Assembly: GCA_963820395.1 (NCBI GenBank)
Contig: CAWGAE010000010.1
Coordinates: 1-64,000, forward strand
Direction: 5' to 3'
Length of the DNA stretch: 64,000 nt
From: DATFVJ01 sp963820395
Lineage (GTDB): Bacteria > Actinomycetota > Actinomycetes > Streptosporangiales > Streptosporangiaceae
The translations under genes and the position numbers were made by a program. The first letter of the stretch is position 1; the number at the start of each line of letters is the position of its first letter. Under the pieces are notes generated by a model. It saw only the letters and a program-made list of their open reading frames with translations, was not told the origin of the DNA and ran no database searches. Shown here one piece after another: positions 1 to 8,888 of this stretch.

Positions 1-1
1 C

Positions 2-436
2 GGCCGCGACGACTGGATCGTTGTCTACGGCAACGACGCCCACAGACCGGGGGACTTCGAGCTCGCAGTCTTCGGCGAGCACGCCATGGCTGGCACCATG
101 GGAGCGCGGGTCGTCCAGGAGTTGACCCCGCAGCCGGGGGACATCGCCGTTCCCAAGCGCTACTACTCCGCGTTTACCCAAACAGATCTTGACGCCACTT
201 GCCGGGTGCATCGCATCGACCGGCTCGTGGTGACCGGCCAGCACACGGACTGTTGCTGCCGCCACACCAGCTATGACGCATTCATACGGGGCATCGAGGT
301 GGTCGCCGTCGCCGATGCCACCGCCGTGTACCAGCCCTTCGCCGCCGCCGGCTACCAGCAGGTCCAAAACGGTGCGCTGCAATATCTGCGCACCTACTAT
401 GGCGCTGACGTCACTGACACCGCCACGCTCGTGTAG
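2..436 (+). CDS. Isochorismatase-family cysteine hydrolase (nicotinamidase-like), 5' end outside window
   Basis: The open frame enters from the left edge and ends at a TAG at 434-436, so only about 144 C-terminal codons are visible. The segment reads as the family core: a VYGNDAHRPGDFELAVFGEH stretch, a conserved Lys in 'VPKRYYSAF', and the catalytic cysteine region 'TGQHTDCCCRHTSYDAF', then the VVAVADATA strand typical of isochorismatase/nicotinamidase folds. Nicotinamidases convert nicotinamide to nicotinate. A nicotinate phosphoribosyltransferase at 6.7-8.0 kb and an NAD synthase at 22.2 kb make an NAD-salvage role attractive, but this is inferred from context; the family also includes isochorismatases and carbamoyl hydrolases. 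The metal-binding residues cannot be checked fully because the N-terminus is missing. Confidence 0.8.
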   Translation, partial: GRDDWIVVYGNDAHRPGDFELAVFGEHAMAGTMGARVVQELTPQPGDIAVPKRYYSAFTQTDLDATCRVHRIDRLVVTGQHTDCCCRHTSYDAFIRGIEVVAVADATAVYQPFAAAGYQQVQNGALQYLRTYYGADVTDTATLV

Positions 437-791
437 CCACACCGACCAGCTCCGTGACGTCGGCGAATCCGGCGAATCAACAACAGCCCGGCCGCGGGCG
501 AACTCCGCGTCGCCCCTCGCGGGCGTCCGGGCACCGCACCCGAACCGGCCGTCGGCCAGCGACGACATGCGCCCCGGTTTACGGAGCTCGTCGGCGTACC
601 ACGACGCCCCGTCACGCCAGCCGGCCGCCGCTGGCATGCCCGACATGATCGTCGACCTGCCACGAATTCTTCCGAGGCACATCGGCAAACAGCCCGCGGA
701 TCAGGTCCGCGAGGGTCTCCCAGGGCTGATCACCGGGCCCGCGACCTGCCCGGTCAGCGCCGCGAGCTCAGCGTCCCAGTCCACCAGGTCA
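437..791. other. Non-coding gap before the IS1182 element
   Basis: About 355 bases between the hydrolase stop and the left inverted repeat of the IS. Short open frames exist on both strands but are proline/arginine-rich out-of-frame readings. I see no gene, box or hairpin that I can support. Confidence 0.5.
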
Positions 792-2863
792 ACCTAGGAC
801 GCCACTGAATAACGGCGGGCCGAAGTCGGCGTTTCTGCCGGCAATATGTTCGATCATCTGGGATGATCTTCTCATGCAGGGAAGATCGCGGTTGGACCGG
901 GAGCTGTGGGATGCGGAGGCGATCGCCGGGGACCTGGTCCCGGCCGGGAGCGTGTTCGCGTTCCTGGCCAGGCACCGGCATGAGCTGTTCCCGGATGAGT
1001 TCACCGCGGACTTGTTCGGTTCTGCCACGGGCCGCCCGTCGCTTCCGGCGGATCTGGTGGGTGCCGTGCTGGTGCTCAAGGAGCTGTATGACCTGTCCGA
1101 TGCGCAGACCGCTGATGCGCTGAAGTTCGATATCCGGTGGAAGGTGGCGTGCGGCCGGTCGCTGACCCAAGTGTCGTTTGACCCGTCGGCGCTGGTGTAC
1201 TGGCGGCGGCGGATCGCCGCATCCAAGCGCCCGGACCGGGTTTTTGACGCGGTGGCGGCGGTGATCGCGCAGACGGGGATCTTGCGGGGGCGGCGGAGGC
1301 GGTGTGTAGACTCCACGGTCTTTGACGACGCGGTGGCGACCCAGGACACCGTCACCCAGCTGGTAGCCGCGGTCCGGAAGGTGGCCCGGGTGGTGCCCGG
1401 CGCCGCGGAGGTGATCGCCCGGGTGTGCCAGCTGGATTACGCCCGGCCGGGCAAGCCCGCGATCGACTGGGACGATGCGGCGGCCAAGCAGGGCCTGGTG
1501 AGCGATCTGGTCAAGGACGCGCTGACGGTGCTGGCCGCGCTGACGGGCGAGGACGCACCGGAGCGGGACACCGCGGCGGCGGACGCGCTGGGGCTGCTGG
1601 CGCTGGTGGCCGGGCAGGACGTGGAGCCCGCTGAAGGGTCGGACGGGACGGACGGGCGGTGGCGGATCGCCCGCAAGGTGGCCCCAGACCGGGTGATCTC
1701 AACAGTGGACCGGCAGGCCCGGCATACCCGCAAGTCGAAGTCGAAGCGCCGCGACGGGTTCCGGGGGCATGTGGCCGCCGAGCCGGAGACCGGGCTGATC
1801 ACCGACTGTGAGATGACGATGGCCGCCGGGCCGGGCAGCACGGACGCGGAGAACGGCGTGAAGATGGCCGCCCGCGACCGGTTCTGCGGGCACCCCACAA
1901 CCACGGCCGGCGACGACGCCGTGGACGCGGGCGTGCAGGCGCAGCCGGAGGACGCTGCCCAGATGCCAGCCCGCGACGCGTCCTGCCACGGCGGCCCCGC
2001 TGCCCCGGCCACTGCCGCCGGGTCCGGGGGCGCGCAGGAGCAGGAAGCGGCGGCGGATGCAGGCGCGGACGCACAGGCGGAGGCGGGTGCGGGTGCGGGC
2101 CCAGGCGCGCAGGCCCGGGAGGACGGTGGGCTGGAGGTCTACGGCGACTCCGCCTACGGCAGCGGGGAAGCCCGCGCCGCCTACCGCGACGCCGGCCACG
2201 ACACGGTGATCAAGCCGGGGCCGCTGCGTCCGGCCGTGCCCGGCGGGTTCACTGCCGATGACTTCACCGTCGACGAGGGGCAGGGCACGGTCGTCTGCCC
2301 AGCCGGGGTCACCCGGACGATGACCGCCAGCCGGACTGTCACCTTCGGCGCCACGTGCGGCGCCTGCCCGCTGCGGCACAAGTGCACCACTGCGGCCGGC
2401 GGCCGGTCGATGACCATCCACCCGCATGACGACCTGCTGCGCGCCGCCCGCGCAAAGGCCAGGACGCCGGAGTTCAAACAGGCCTACCCCACCCGCTCGG
2501 CAATCGAGCGGATCATCTCCTGGACCGCGACCCAGAACGGGCGCCGGGTCCGGCTCCGCTACATCGGAACCAGCAAGAACGACGCCTGGATGCATACCCG
2601 ATGCGCTGCACTGAACCTGCGCACCCTCCTGCGGCACGGCCTGACCCGCCGTAACGGGACCTGGGCCCTGGCCTGACCAGCCGTACCACCACCGTCCGCG
2701 CACCCTGCACGACCTCACGTGCCGCCCGGCAGGCTCCCACAGGCACCTGAACCGGTCCCAGGCCGACGATGCCAGGAAGGCACTGATACCCCGGCGCCAC
2801 GGCCGGCTGGATCGGCCGCAAGCACGCCAACGGGATCAGAGGTTGTTCAGGGGAGTCCTAGGT
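792..2863 (+). mobile_element. IS1182-family insertion sequence, complete
   Basis: The element is bounded by 22-bp inverted repeats at 792-813 and 2842-2863. The left one begins ACCTAGGACGCC and the reverse complement of the right one ACCTAGGACTCC; 19 of 22 bases match. It carries one transposase gene. No convincing target duplication is visible. Its right end cuts into the decayed nitrilase-type gene at 2890-3330. Confidence 0.8.
874..2676 (+). CDS. IS1182-family DDE transposase
   Basis: A 600-residue protein with the family's N-terminal region (LVPAGSVFAFLARHRHELFP), a first catalytic Asp in 'CVDSTVFDD', a second in 'YGDSAYGSGEAR' and the Glu in 'RSAIERIIS', followed by the C-terminal cysteine-containing region. 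The ATG at 874 follows the left inverted repeat by 60 bases. Between the middle region and the second Asp there is an unusual insertion, about residues 345-410, rich in Ala, Gln, Glu and Gly. No frameshift is seen, so the enzyme may be functional. Confidence 0.93.
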   Translation: MQGRSRLDRELWDAEAIAGDLVPAGSVFAFLARHRHELFPDEFTADLFGSATGRPSLPADLVGAVLVLKELYDLSDAQTADALKFDIRWKVACGRSLTQVSFDPSALVYWRRRIAASKRPDRVFDAVAAVIAQTGILRGRRRRCVDSTVFDDAVATQDTVTQLVAAVRKVARVVPGAAEVIARVCQLDYARPGKPAIDWDDAAAKQGLVSDLVKDALTVLAALTGEDAPERDTAAADALGLLALVAGQDVEPAEGSDGTDGRWRIARKVAPDRVISTVDRQARHTRKSKSKRRDGFRGHVAAEPETGLITDCEMTMAAGPGSTDAENGVKMAARDRFCGHPTTTAGDDAVDAGVQAQPEDAAQMPARDASCHGGPAAPATAAGSGGAQEQEAAADAGADAQAEAGAGAGPGAQAREDGGLEVYGDSAYGSGEARAAYRDAGHDTVIKPGPLRPAVPGGFTADDFTVDEGQGTVVCPAGVTRTMTASRTVTFGATCGACPLRHKCTTAAGGRSMTIHPHDDLLRAARAKARTPEFKQAYPTRSAIERIISWTATQNGRRVRLRYIGTSKNDAWMHTRCAALNLRTLLRHGLTRRNGTWALA

Positions 2864-2889
2864 GATCCGGGGGAAGTCACACGCGATCA

Positions 2890-3330
2890 CCGGATCATCC
2901 CCGATCTTCGTTACCAACTACGAATGTAATAGCAGGAACCGGAACCGTGTGTGCAGCCTGGCGAAGCAGGCCAGGGTAGCCCACGTCGTTGCAGATGACC
3001 GTGCTGAGGCGCCCATACGGAGCGTCGGCCATGGGAACCACGCCCGGACCCGCGATCGTGACCAGAGACTCGCCCCGAAGACGGGATAAGTCTTCTCAAA
3101 GGTCCAGACGACCTTGCCGGTGCTGTCGATGAGGATCGCCTCGTTGCGGAAATATGGCAGGGACCGGGTGCGCGTGAATGCGCCGAGCCAGATTTCCGGA
3201 TAGGCATCGTAGGGTCTTGCCAGCGCTGAGGCCCGGTCGACAGCGCCTTGCTTGTCCTCCGCCAGCACCAGCGCCGACTGCTCCAGGCAACGAGCTTTGC
3301 GCCCCGGCGGAACGCAGTCTGGGTATGGCC
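2890..3330 (-). pseudogene. Carbon-nitrogen hydrolase (nitrilase/Lnt-like) fragment, frameshifted
   Basis: Three frames on the minus strand must be joined: 'GAKLVAWS', then 'LVLAEDKQGAVDRASAL' through 'RNEAILIDSTGKVVWTFEKT', then 'GESLVTIAGPGVVPMADAP' and 'LSTVICNDVGYPGLLRQA'. This order is that of nitrilase-superfamily domains, including apolipoprotein N-acyltransferase: Glu motif, catalytic Lys in the FEK motif, catalytic Cys in ICND. Frameshifts lie near 3283 and 3075, and the 3' part stops at the IS1182 right end. It is a dead remnant. The substrate cannot be assigned. Confidence 0.6.
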
Positions 3331-3427
3331 ACGAGCCGTAGCGGTTGCCCGCCCCGCGCCGCGGGCTCGGCTATTGGGAGCCGGTCACCGACCCCGGACG
3401 GCGGGCAGTAGGCCCGTGGGTCATCCG

Positions 3428-5344
3428 CTATAGCTCGTCGGGTCCCGGCTGCTCCGGTCGCGGTTGCCCCGGCTGCTCCGGTCGCGGCTGCTCCGGTCGC
3501 GGCTGCTCCGGTCGCGGTTGCCCCGGCTGCTCCGGTCGCGGTTGCCCCGGCTGCTCCGGTCGCGGCTGCTCCGGTCGCGGCTGCTCCGGTCGCGGCTGCT
3601 CCGGTCGCGGTTGCTCCGGTCCCGGTGGTTCCGGCCGAGCCGGTTCCGGGCCTGCTGGCTCAGCAGGGGGCGGCTGAGGCGGGTGAGCCTTTGCCCACTT
3701 CTCGTACGCCGCCACTGCGAGCGGCAAGGTCGGGAACATGTACTCTGCCCCGATCTTCTCCGCCAGGCCAAAGGCCTCAAGGTCGCGGAGCACATCCTGC
3801 TTGACTCGCGCGAGAGCGAATATCGTTCCCCGTTGCGCGAGGTTCTCGCGTACCGCGTCGAGGGCATCGAGCCCGGTGATGTCGACTTCCACGTTGGCCT
3901 CGACGTTGAGTATGTACCAGGCGACCGGCTGCGCCTGCTGGTCCGCCGCGGCGAGGGCCCGGCGCTTGAAATCCTCGGAGTTGGCGAAGAACAGCGGCGC
4001 GTCGTAGCGGTAAACGACGAGCCCGGGGATGGTCTGCGCCTCCGGATAGTCGTCGATGTCATGCATCCCGCCGACGCCGGGGACCCGGCCAAGAATCGCG
4101 TCATGCGGGCGTGCCACCCGCAGCAGCATGTCGCCGACGGAAATGGCGATCGCGAGCAGGACGCCGTAAAGGATGTTGAAGGCGAGAACGCCGGCGCACG
4201 CGGCCACCGCGAGCAGGAACTCGCTGCGGCGGAACGCGGCGAGCCGCCGGAACGCGCGCGCGTCGACCAGCAGGACAGCGGCGTAGACGACGATCGCGCC
4301 GAGCGCCGCGCTCGGGAAGCGGGCGAGCACGGGCCGCAGCACAAGCAGCACGCCAATTACCGCGGCGAGCGCGGCAAGCGAGTACACCTGAGTACGGCTG
4401 CCTGCCGACCTGCCAATGGCCGTGCGGCTCGCGCTGCTGCTCACCGGGAAGCCGCGGAACAGGCCCGCACCGATATTCGACATTCCGAGCGCCAGCAGTT
4501 CCCGGTTGGCGTTGATCGCTCGATCGTCCGGCCGGGCGAATGACCGTGCGGTCAGCACATCGTCGCTGAAGGCGACAAGCAGCACGCTCAGCCCGGGAAA
4601 CAGCAGAATCCGCAGGTCATCTGGGTGAAGGGGCGGTAGCCCCGGAGTAGGCAGGCCGACCGGGATCGTGCCGATCACAGCGATACCGTGCCGGTCCAGC
4701 CGGAACAGCGCCACGGCCAGGGTGGCAAGCAGTATGGCAAGCAGCGGCCCGGGTACCTGGCGCCACCGTGACTGGACGAGGAAGAGGAAGACCAGAACCA
4801 ACACCGCGACCACCAGGCTGCCGACCCGGACATGGACGACGCCGCGGGCGAAGGAGGTGATCTCGGCGATGAAGGTCTGGCCATTGACCGGCACGCCGGT
4901 GATCTTCCCCAGCTGCCCGGCCACCATGATGAGCGCGACACCGGTCAGGTAGCCGATCAGCACCGGCCGCGAGAGCAGATCGGCCACAAAGCCAAGCCTT
5001 GCCACCCACGCGACCAGCGCGAACACCCCAACCAGAATCGCGAGCGCGGCGGCCAGCGCCGCGTAACGCGCGGTATGGCCCGCGGCGAGCGGCCCGATGG
5101 CGACGGCCGTCATCAGGGCGGTGGTCGATTCGGGGCCCACCGACAAGGTCGGCGACGAGCCGAGTACGGCATAGCTCACCAACGCGGGCAGGATCGCCCA
5201 CAGGCCCGCCACCGGTGGCAGGCCCGCGACAACGGCGTAGGCCATGACCTGCGGAATGAGATAGGCGGACACGGTCACGCCCGCGACCAGGTCGCCGCGG
5301 AGCCAGGACCGCGGATAGCCGCGCGGCACCACTACCCGGGGCAA
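3428..5344 (-). CDS. SulP-family anion transporter with STAS domain and repetitive tail
   Basis: The 638-residue protein starts with the SulP signature region (LRGDLVAGVTVSAYLIPQVM) and has about ten to twelve hydrophobic segments over residues 15-400, as expected of sulfate/bicarbonate/anion permeases in the cytoplasmic membrane. A STAS domain follows (about 425-545; 'LNVEANVEVDITGLDALDAV' region). After the STAS domain a Pro-rich linker leads into a tail of about 50 residues built from RPEQP/GQPRPEQ units. The substrate is not evident. It faces away from the Crp-like gene and has no DosR-like box in front of it. The gene is intact. Confidence 0.9.
   Translation of the reverse strand: MPRVVVPRGYPRSWLRGDLVAGVTVSAYLIPQVMAYAVVAGLPPVAGLWAILPALVSYAVLGSSPTLSVGPESTTALMTAVAIGPLAAGHTARYAALAAALAILVGVFALVAWVARLGFVADLLSRPVLIGYLTGVALIMVAGQLGKITGVPVNGQTFIAEITSFARGVVHVRVGSLVVAVLVLVFLFLVQSRWRQVPGPLLAILLATLAVALFRLDRHGIAVIGTIPVGLPTPGLPPLHPDDLRILLFPGLSVLLVAFSDDVLTARSFARPDDRAINANRELLALGMSNIGAGLFRGFPVSSSASRTAIGRSAGSRTQVYSLAALAAVIGVLLVLRPVLARFPSAALGAIVVYAAVLLVDARAFRRLAAFRRSEFLLAVAACAGVLAFNILYGVLLAIAISVGDMLLRVARPHDAILGRVPGVGGMHDIDDYPEAQTIPGLVVYRYDAPLFFANSEDFKRRALAAADQQAQPVAWYILNVEANVEVDITGLDALDAVRENLAQRGTIFALARVKQDVLRDLEAFGLAEKIGAEYMFPTLPLAVAAYEKWAKAHPPQPPPAEPAGPEPARPEPPGPEQPRPEQPRPEQPRPEQPRPEQPGQPRPEQPGQPRPEQPRPEQPRPEQPGQPRPEQPGPDEL
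3446..3632. repeat. 15-bp tandem repeat encoding the SulP C-terminal tail
   Basis: About a dozen near-identical copies of a unit close to CTGCTCCGGTCGCGG, with interspersed CGGTTGCCC variants. On the minus strand it encodes RPEQP pentapeptides with occasional GQ insertions. All units keep frame (multiples of 3 bp), so copy-number change would alter tail length without breaking the gene. Confidence 0.85.
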
Positions 5345-5746
5345 CGCGACCCGCCACCCCGGGCACGATCATCAACCTGCCCTCGGCCTGGCATCACCAG
5401 TTGCGCTGGATCCGCAGGCGCGCCCGTGAAGAACATGCACACCGCCCCCAGCCAGGGATCCATTGTGCCTCCCGTGCCCCCGTGCGGCGCTCTGCCCCCG
5501 GCCCCGGCGGTTCGGGCCTGTGCGGAGAACGGATGTTAGAGCGGTCAGCACGCTTGCATTGTCATTACGCAGATATTTTGCGGATTCATGAATTTTGGGG
5601 GTGTTCAGGCGTGTGATTACGGAACGGGCTGGTGCGCCCGCGGGCCCCTCATCGCCACAAGCCGCCGTACCCGGGGCCGCACTGGTCCAGCAGGACCACA
5701 ACCGCGCGGCGCAGGCGGTTGGCCATTCTCAGCCTCAGGGCCGTCT

Positions 5747-5761
5747 GGGGACCTTTGCCCC
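5747..5761. promoter_or_regulatory. DosR/DevR-like box upstream of the Crp-like gene pair
   Basis: GGGGACCTTTGCCCC, a palindrome that fits the mycobacterial dormancy box pattern GGGAC(T/C)TT..G(T/C)CCC. It lies 61 bases before the ATG of the small ORF at 5823. The region 5345-5746 to its left holds no gene that I can support. Confidence 0.6.
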
Positions 5762-5822
5762 TACGCGGTCACACCTAGCAACGCGGTCTGATGAAGTTGG
5801 CGTCTATGGCAGGAGGTTCGCC

Positions 5823-5939
5823 ATGGTGCGGATCGAAGGCGATAGCGCGGCGCTGGCGCAGGTGACGATGTTTCTGGTGATGTGGATGGCAGCGGCGGAG
5901 TGGAGAAGCGATGAGCAGGCTGGACGCGCCGCCGCTTAG
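5823..5939 (+). CDS. Small ORF (38 aa) overlapping the Crp-like gene
   Basis: A perfect AGGAGG at 5811-5816 stands six bases before this ATG, which makes the start credible. The product is 38 residues with a hydrophobic, Met-rich middle (LAQVTMFLVMWMAAAEW). Its stop lies 29 bases inside the next gene, which suggests translational coupling. I do not recognise the family. It could be a leader peptide or a small membrane-associated protein, both of which are inference. Confidence 0.5.
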   Translation: MVRIEGDSAALAQVTMFLVMWMAAAEWRSDEQAGRAAA

Positions 5940-6384
5940 CGTGCACCCGTTCGTGCGCGGCATGGCGGACGAGCACATCGCCCGGCTGAGCGAGGTCACG
6001 CGGTACATAGCGGTGCCAGCCCGGTACCGGCTCTTCGAGGAAGGCGGGACGGCCGACCGGTTGTGGCTGATCGAGGCCGGCCAGGTAGCCCTCGACCTGC
6101 AAATGCCCGGGCACGGCCCGCTCATCATCGAAACCCTCGGCCGAGGTGACGTGATTGGCTGGTCGTGGCTGTTCCCGCCGCACCAGTGGCAGCTCGGGGC
6201 GATCACCATGCAGCCCACGCAGGCGTTTGAGCTGGATGGCCGGGCCGTGCGCGGATTGCTTGACGCCGATCCGGCCCTCGGACACGAGCTCACCTCCAGG
6301 TTCATCGCCGTGCTGGTGCACCGGCTGCAGGCGACCCGGATCCGGTTGCTGGACGTCTACGGCCGCCCGGAGCGTGCGCCATGA
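5911..6384 (+). CDS. Cyclic-nucleotide-binding (Crp/Fnr) domain protein without a DNA-binding domain
   Basis: The 157-residue protein is essentially one cNMP-binding beta-roll: 'RYRLFEEGGTADRLWLIEAG' strand/turn, 'GRGDVIGWSWLFPPHQW' in the position of the phosphate-binding cassette, and a C-terminal helix (FIAVLVHRLQATRIRLLD). The chain stops where Crp/Fnr regulators continue into a winged helix, so it cannot bind DNA like Crp. It may sense a ligand or partner another protein. The ATG follows GGAGTGGAGAAGCG. A DosR-like box 150 bases upstream suggests induction under hypoxia or dormancy. Confidence 0.85.
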   Translation: MSRLDAPPLSVHPFVRGMADEHIARLSEVTRYIAVPARYRLFEEGGTADRLWLIEAGQVALDLQMPGHGPLIIETLGRGDVIGWSWLFPPHQWQLGAITMQPTQAFELDGRAVRGLLDADPALGHELTSRFIAVLVHRLQATRIRLLDVYGRPERAP

Positions 6385-6666
6385 CGCCTCGGTGCTTGCT
6401 ACCGGGTCACCGCGCGGCACGCCGACACCCGGCCGGGGCCGCTCACGTACATCACGTTCAGGTCGCCTGCCACCGATGGCTGATGCCAAGCGTGAAGCCC
6501 TTAACGGCTGCCGTTGATGCGCCACAGCATGGGGCGTACGTTCACGTCACCGGGGGCGCGTTATGGCCGCGCACTGGGTGAGCGTGCTGACGATGCGAAG
6601 CCGCGGCGGAGCGCATGAACCGGGCTGACCAGCCGGACGGTGCCGTGGCTGAGCGCCTGCGGATCC

Positions 6667-8025
6667 TCACGGTGGCCGACAGGTGGCTTGAGCCGCCTGA
6701 TCACTGACCGCCCGCTGCATCAGGTCGTGCATCATCTGGTCACGCAGTTTCTCCAGCTGCGGGCTGACCTGGACGGGTACCGGCGTGGGGGCGCGCAGGG
6801 CCCGCGCGGCCGGCGGCAGCCAGGCCAGGTCGGCCGCGCACCGCTGCTGGGCCGCGGCGAGAGGTTCGGGTCCGGTGAGGCGCCGGCCGCCGCGCATGAC
6901 CGGGATGAGAAGGGGCTGGTGGCCGGGCGGCGCGGGCTCGCCGCGCAGCGCGAGGACATCATCGCCAGGGCCGCGGTAGACCTGCTTGGCGCCCGGCGCG
7001 TTCACCTTGCCCGGTGACAGCTTCATCACCGGCCGGCCGGCGTAGGCCACCAGCTTGTAGGCGCTGTCCAGGTAGGGCGCGTCGGCCGAGACGCCCATCT
7101 TGGTGCCCACGCCGTAGGCGTCGATCGGCGCCCCGCGCGCGGCCAGGCCGGCGATCGCGTATTCGTCCAGACCGCCGCTGGCGAAGATCTGGGCGTCCGG
7201 CAGTCCCGCGTCATCGAGCAGGCCGCGCGCCGATCGGGCCAGCCCGGCAAGGTCGCCGGAGTCCAGCCGCACCCCCACCGGCCCCGGCAGCCGCAGCCGC
7301 CGCGCCACCTCGATGGCTGCGGCCACGCCGCGTACGGTGTCATAGGTGTCCACCAGGAAGGTCGTCTTCCCGGGAAAGTCCTCCGCGAACGCGGTGAACG
7401 CGTCCTGCTCATCAGCGAACGCCTCGATGAACGAATGCGCCATCGTGCCCGCAGCGGTCAGCCCGTAGCGGCGCGCCGCCTCGACGTTGCTGGTGGCCGC
7501 AAATCCCGCGATCGCCGACGCGCGGGCCACCGCCAGCCCCGCGTCGATCCCCTGGGTGCGGCGGAACGCGAAGTCGACCAGCTGCGCCCCACCGGCCGCC
7601 AGCACACACCTGGCCGCCTTCGTGGCGACGCTCGTCTGGAACGTCACGTGGTTGAGCAGCACCGTCTCGGCCAGCTGTGCCTCCGCGATCGGCCCGGTCA
7701 CCTCCAGCAGGGGCTCACCGGCCAACACCACCCGTCCCTCAGGCACCGCCCATACCTCACCGGTGAACCGCAGGCCCGCGAACGCACGCACGGTCTCCTC
7801 GCCGTATCCCTGGGCCAGGCGCAGGTAATCCAGATCGTCCCCGGTGAACCCGAAATCCTCCAGGAACCGAAGACAGTCCTCCAGGCCGGCAGCGACAAGA
7901 AACCCACGATCGGCCGGCAGCCGCCGCACGAACAGGCTGAACGTCGCCGGGCCTGCCATCGCCCGGCGCAGATAGCTCGCGGCCATATTCAGCTCGTACA
8001 AATCGGTCAAAAGCCCACCCGGCAC
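6667..8025 (-). CDS. pncB: Nicotinate phosphoribosyltransferase
   Basis: The enzyme makes nicotinate mononucleotide from nicotinate and PRPP in NAD salvage (cytoplasm). The 452-residue chain is full length: N-terminal 'LLTDLYELNMAASYLRRAM', 'FRRTQGIDAGLAVARASAI', the conserved His segment 'GTMAHSFIEAF', 'VRLDSGDLAGLARSARG' and 'FASGGLDEYAIAGLAARGAP', and a C-terminal lid. The start is a GTG preceded by AAGGAGG. In M. tuberculosis the paralogue PncB2 (Rv0573c) belongs to the DosR regulon. A relic of a second copy lies at 12175-12483. Gap 6385-6666 shows nothing. Confidence 0.93.
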   Translation of the reverse strand: MPGGLLTDLYELNMAASYLRRAMAGPATFSLFVRRLPADRGFLVAAGLEDCLRFLEDFGFTGDDLDYLRLAQGYGEETVRAFAGLRFTGEVWAVPEGRVVLAGEPLLEVTGPIAEAQLAETVLLNHVTFQTSVATKAARCVLAAGGAQLVDFAFRRTQGIDAGLAVARASAIAGFAATSNVEAARRYGLTAAGTMAHSFIEAFADEQDAFTAFAEDFPGKTTFLVDTYDTVRGVAAAIEVARRLRLPGPVGVRLDSGDLAGLARSARGLLDDAGLPDAQIFASGGLDEYAIAGLAARGAPIDAYGVGTKMGVSADAPYLDSAYKLVAYAGRPVMKLSPGKVNAPGAKQVYRGPGDDVLALRGEPAPPGHQPLLIPVMRGGRRLTGPEPLAAAQQRCAADLAWLPPAARALRAPTPVPVQVSPQLEKLRDQMMHDLMQRAVSDQAAQATCRPP

Positions 8026-8149
8026 GATGCCGCCTCCTTACGGCCGCATCCGCACGCCTGTACTGCGCGGCGCGCCAGAAACGGCGTCCTCATCGCCCCC
8101 GATCCGCGCCCGCACCGGGCGACGTCCCGGCCTGCATGCGCCCCGATCA

Positions 8150-8220
8150 CATGTTCAACCCGACCCGCTAGTGGGTGACGGCCTCCCACTCGGCGGCGGC
8201 TGCGTTGAGAAGCCGACCCG
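8150..8220 (-). pseudogene. Relic of the 3' end of a DUF1876 gene
   Basis: On the minus strand this piece reads 'RLLNAAAAEWEAVTH', a stop, then 'RVGLNM'. It matches the last residues of the intact DUF1876 protein at 42670-42939 ('NLLNTAAAVLEEVTHQRVRL'), with Gln changed to a stop codon. The sequence just upstream (to 8370) also matches the promoter region of that gene, so this is a copy shortened by an internal deletion. Confidence 0.6.
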
Positions 8221-8841
8221 TCGCACCACACGTGGCCGGGGGCGCCGGACGGTCCTGCTTCCATCCTGCGCGTCCGCCGCGGCGGGTGCCCGCATTTCAC
8301 GCTGCCTGCCGGTGGCAAGGAGATCCAGGGCCCTTCCGCCCACGGGAACGAGACCTTCGTCATCCCGGACCGTGCCAGCACGCCAGCCGCTGCCGAAGGC
8401 CGCGGCACCGCGCATCCCAGCGGGCTGGCTTATCAGGTACAGCTCGTCCCGGGCAGCAGCAAGCTGGTCGAGCATGGCCACCACCAGGCCGCTCGCCCAG
8501 CCAAGCAGGCTCGCATACTCGACCCGCAACTCGGCCGTTCCAGGCACGCCCTCACCCCGGCGGACCAGATCATGCAACTCCCCCGCCAATGCCGGGGAAA
8601 CTGACCGTTCAAGTTCCGCGCTGGCGACCTCGAGCAGCCGCTGAACGCGTGCCCGGCCCTCCGGCGGCACAGTCGCCAGATCAAGCTCGTCCCTTGCCGC
8701 GGTGAGCATTCCGAACATCCGCAGGACACGATCCGGTGCCTCCACCCGGTAGGCCTTGCCCGCCCGGGCCGCGTCCAGCACGATAACGCCCCGCCGCCCA
8801 GCCCAGCGACGCTCGCTTACCTGCGACCCAGCGCTGACCAT
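8155..8841 (-). CDS. Bacterial proteasome activator (Bpa/PafE-like)
   Basis: The conserved part covers about residues 25-130: 'DRVLRMFGMLTAARDELDL', 'RARVQRLLEVASAELERSVS', 'GVPGTAELRVEYASLLGWAS' and 'AMLDQLAAARDEL'. This is the four-helix DUF2587/Bpa fold, which forms a ring and opens the 20S proteasome without ATP. ATG 8841 is chosen because it is preceded by GAGGGGCGA; a longer frame upstream is not family-like. A DosR-like box sits 48 bases in front. The frame continues about 90 codons past the family's usual end, through a copy of the DUF1876 promoter, and lacks a clear C-terminal proteasome-docking tail. The tail is probably a product of the adjacent deletion. Confidence 0.75.
   Translation of the reverse strand: MVSAGSQVSERRWAGRRGVIVLDAARAGKAYRVEAPDRVLRMFGMLTAARDELDLATVPPEGRARVQRLLEVASAELERSVSPALAGELHDLVRRGEGVPGTAELRVEYASLLGWASGLVVAMLDQLAAARDELYLISQPAGMRGAAAFGSGWRAGTVRDDEGLVPVGGRALDLLATGRQREMRAPAAADAQDGSRTVRRPRPRVVRRVGFSTQPPPSGRPSPTSGSG
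8327..8365. promoter_or_regulatory. Decayed tandem DosR-like boxes (copy of 43164-43202)
   Basis: GGGCCCTTCCGCCCA (8327-8341) and GAGACCTTCGTCATCCC (8349-8365) are 22 bases apart, the same spacing as the better pair at 43164/43186. They are now inside the extended Bpa reading frame and are likely a remnant. Confidence 0.45.
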
Positions 8842-8888
8842 CCCAATCGCCCCTCGCCTTGAGACTGCGCGCCCGCCAGCCAGCCGGA

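Noticed and set aside
3464..4543. 359-codon plus-strand frame through the SulP repeat
   Set aside because: Antisense shadow of the repeat (LLRSRLLRSR units) with no independent evidence.
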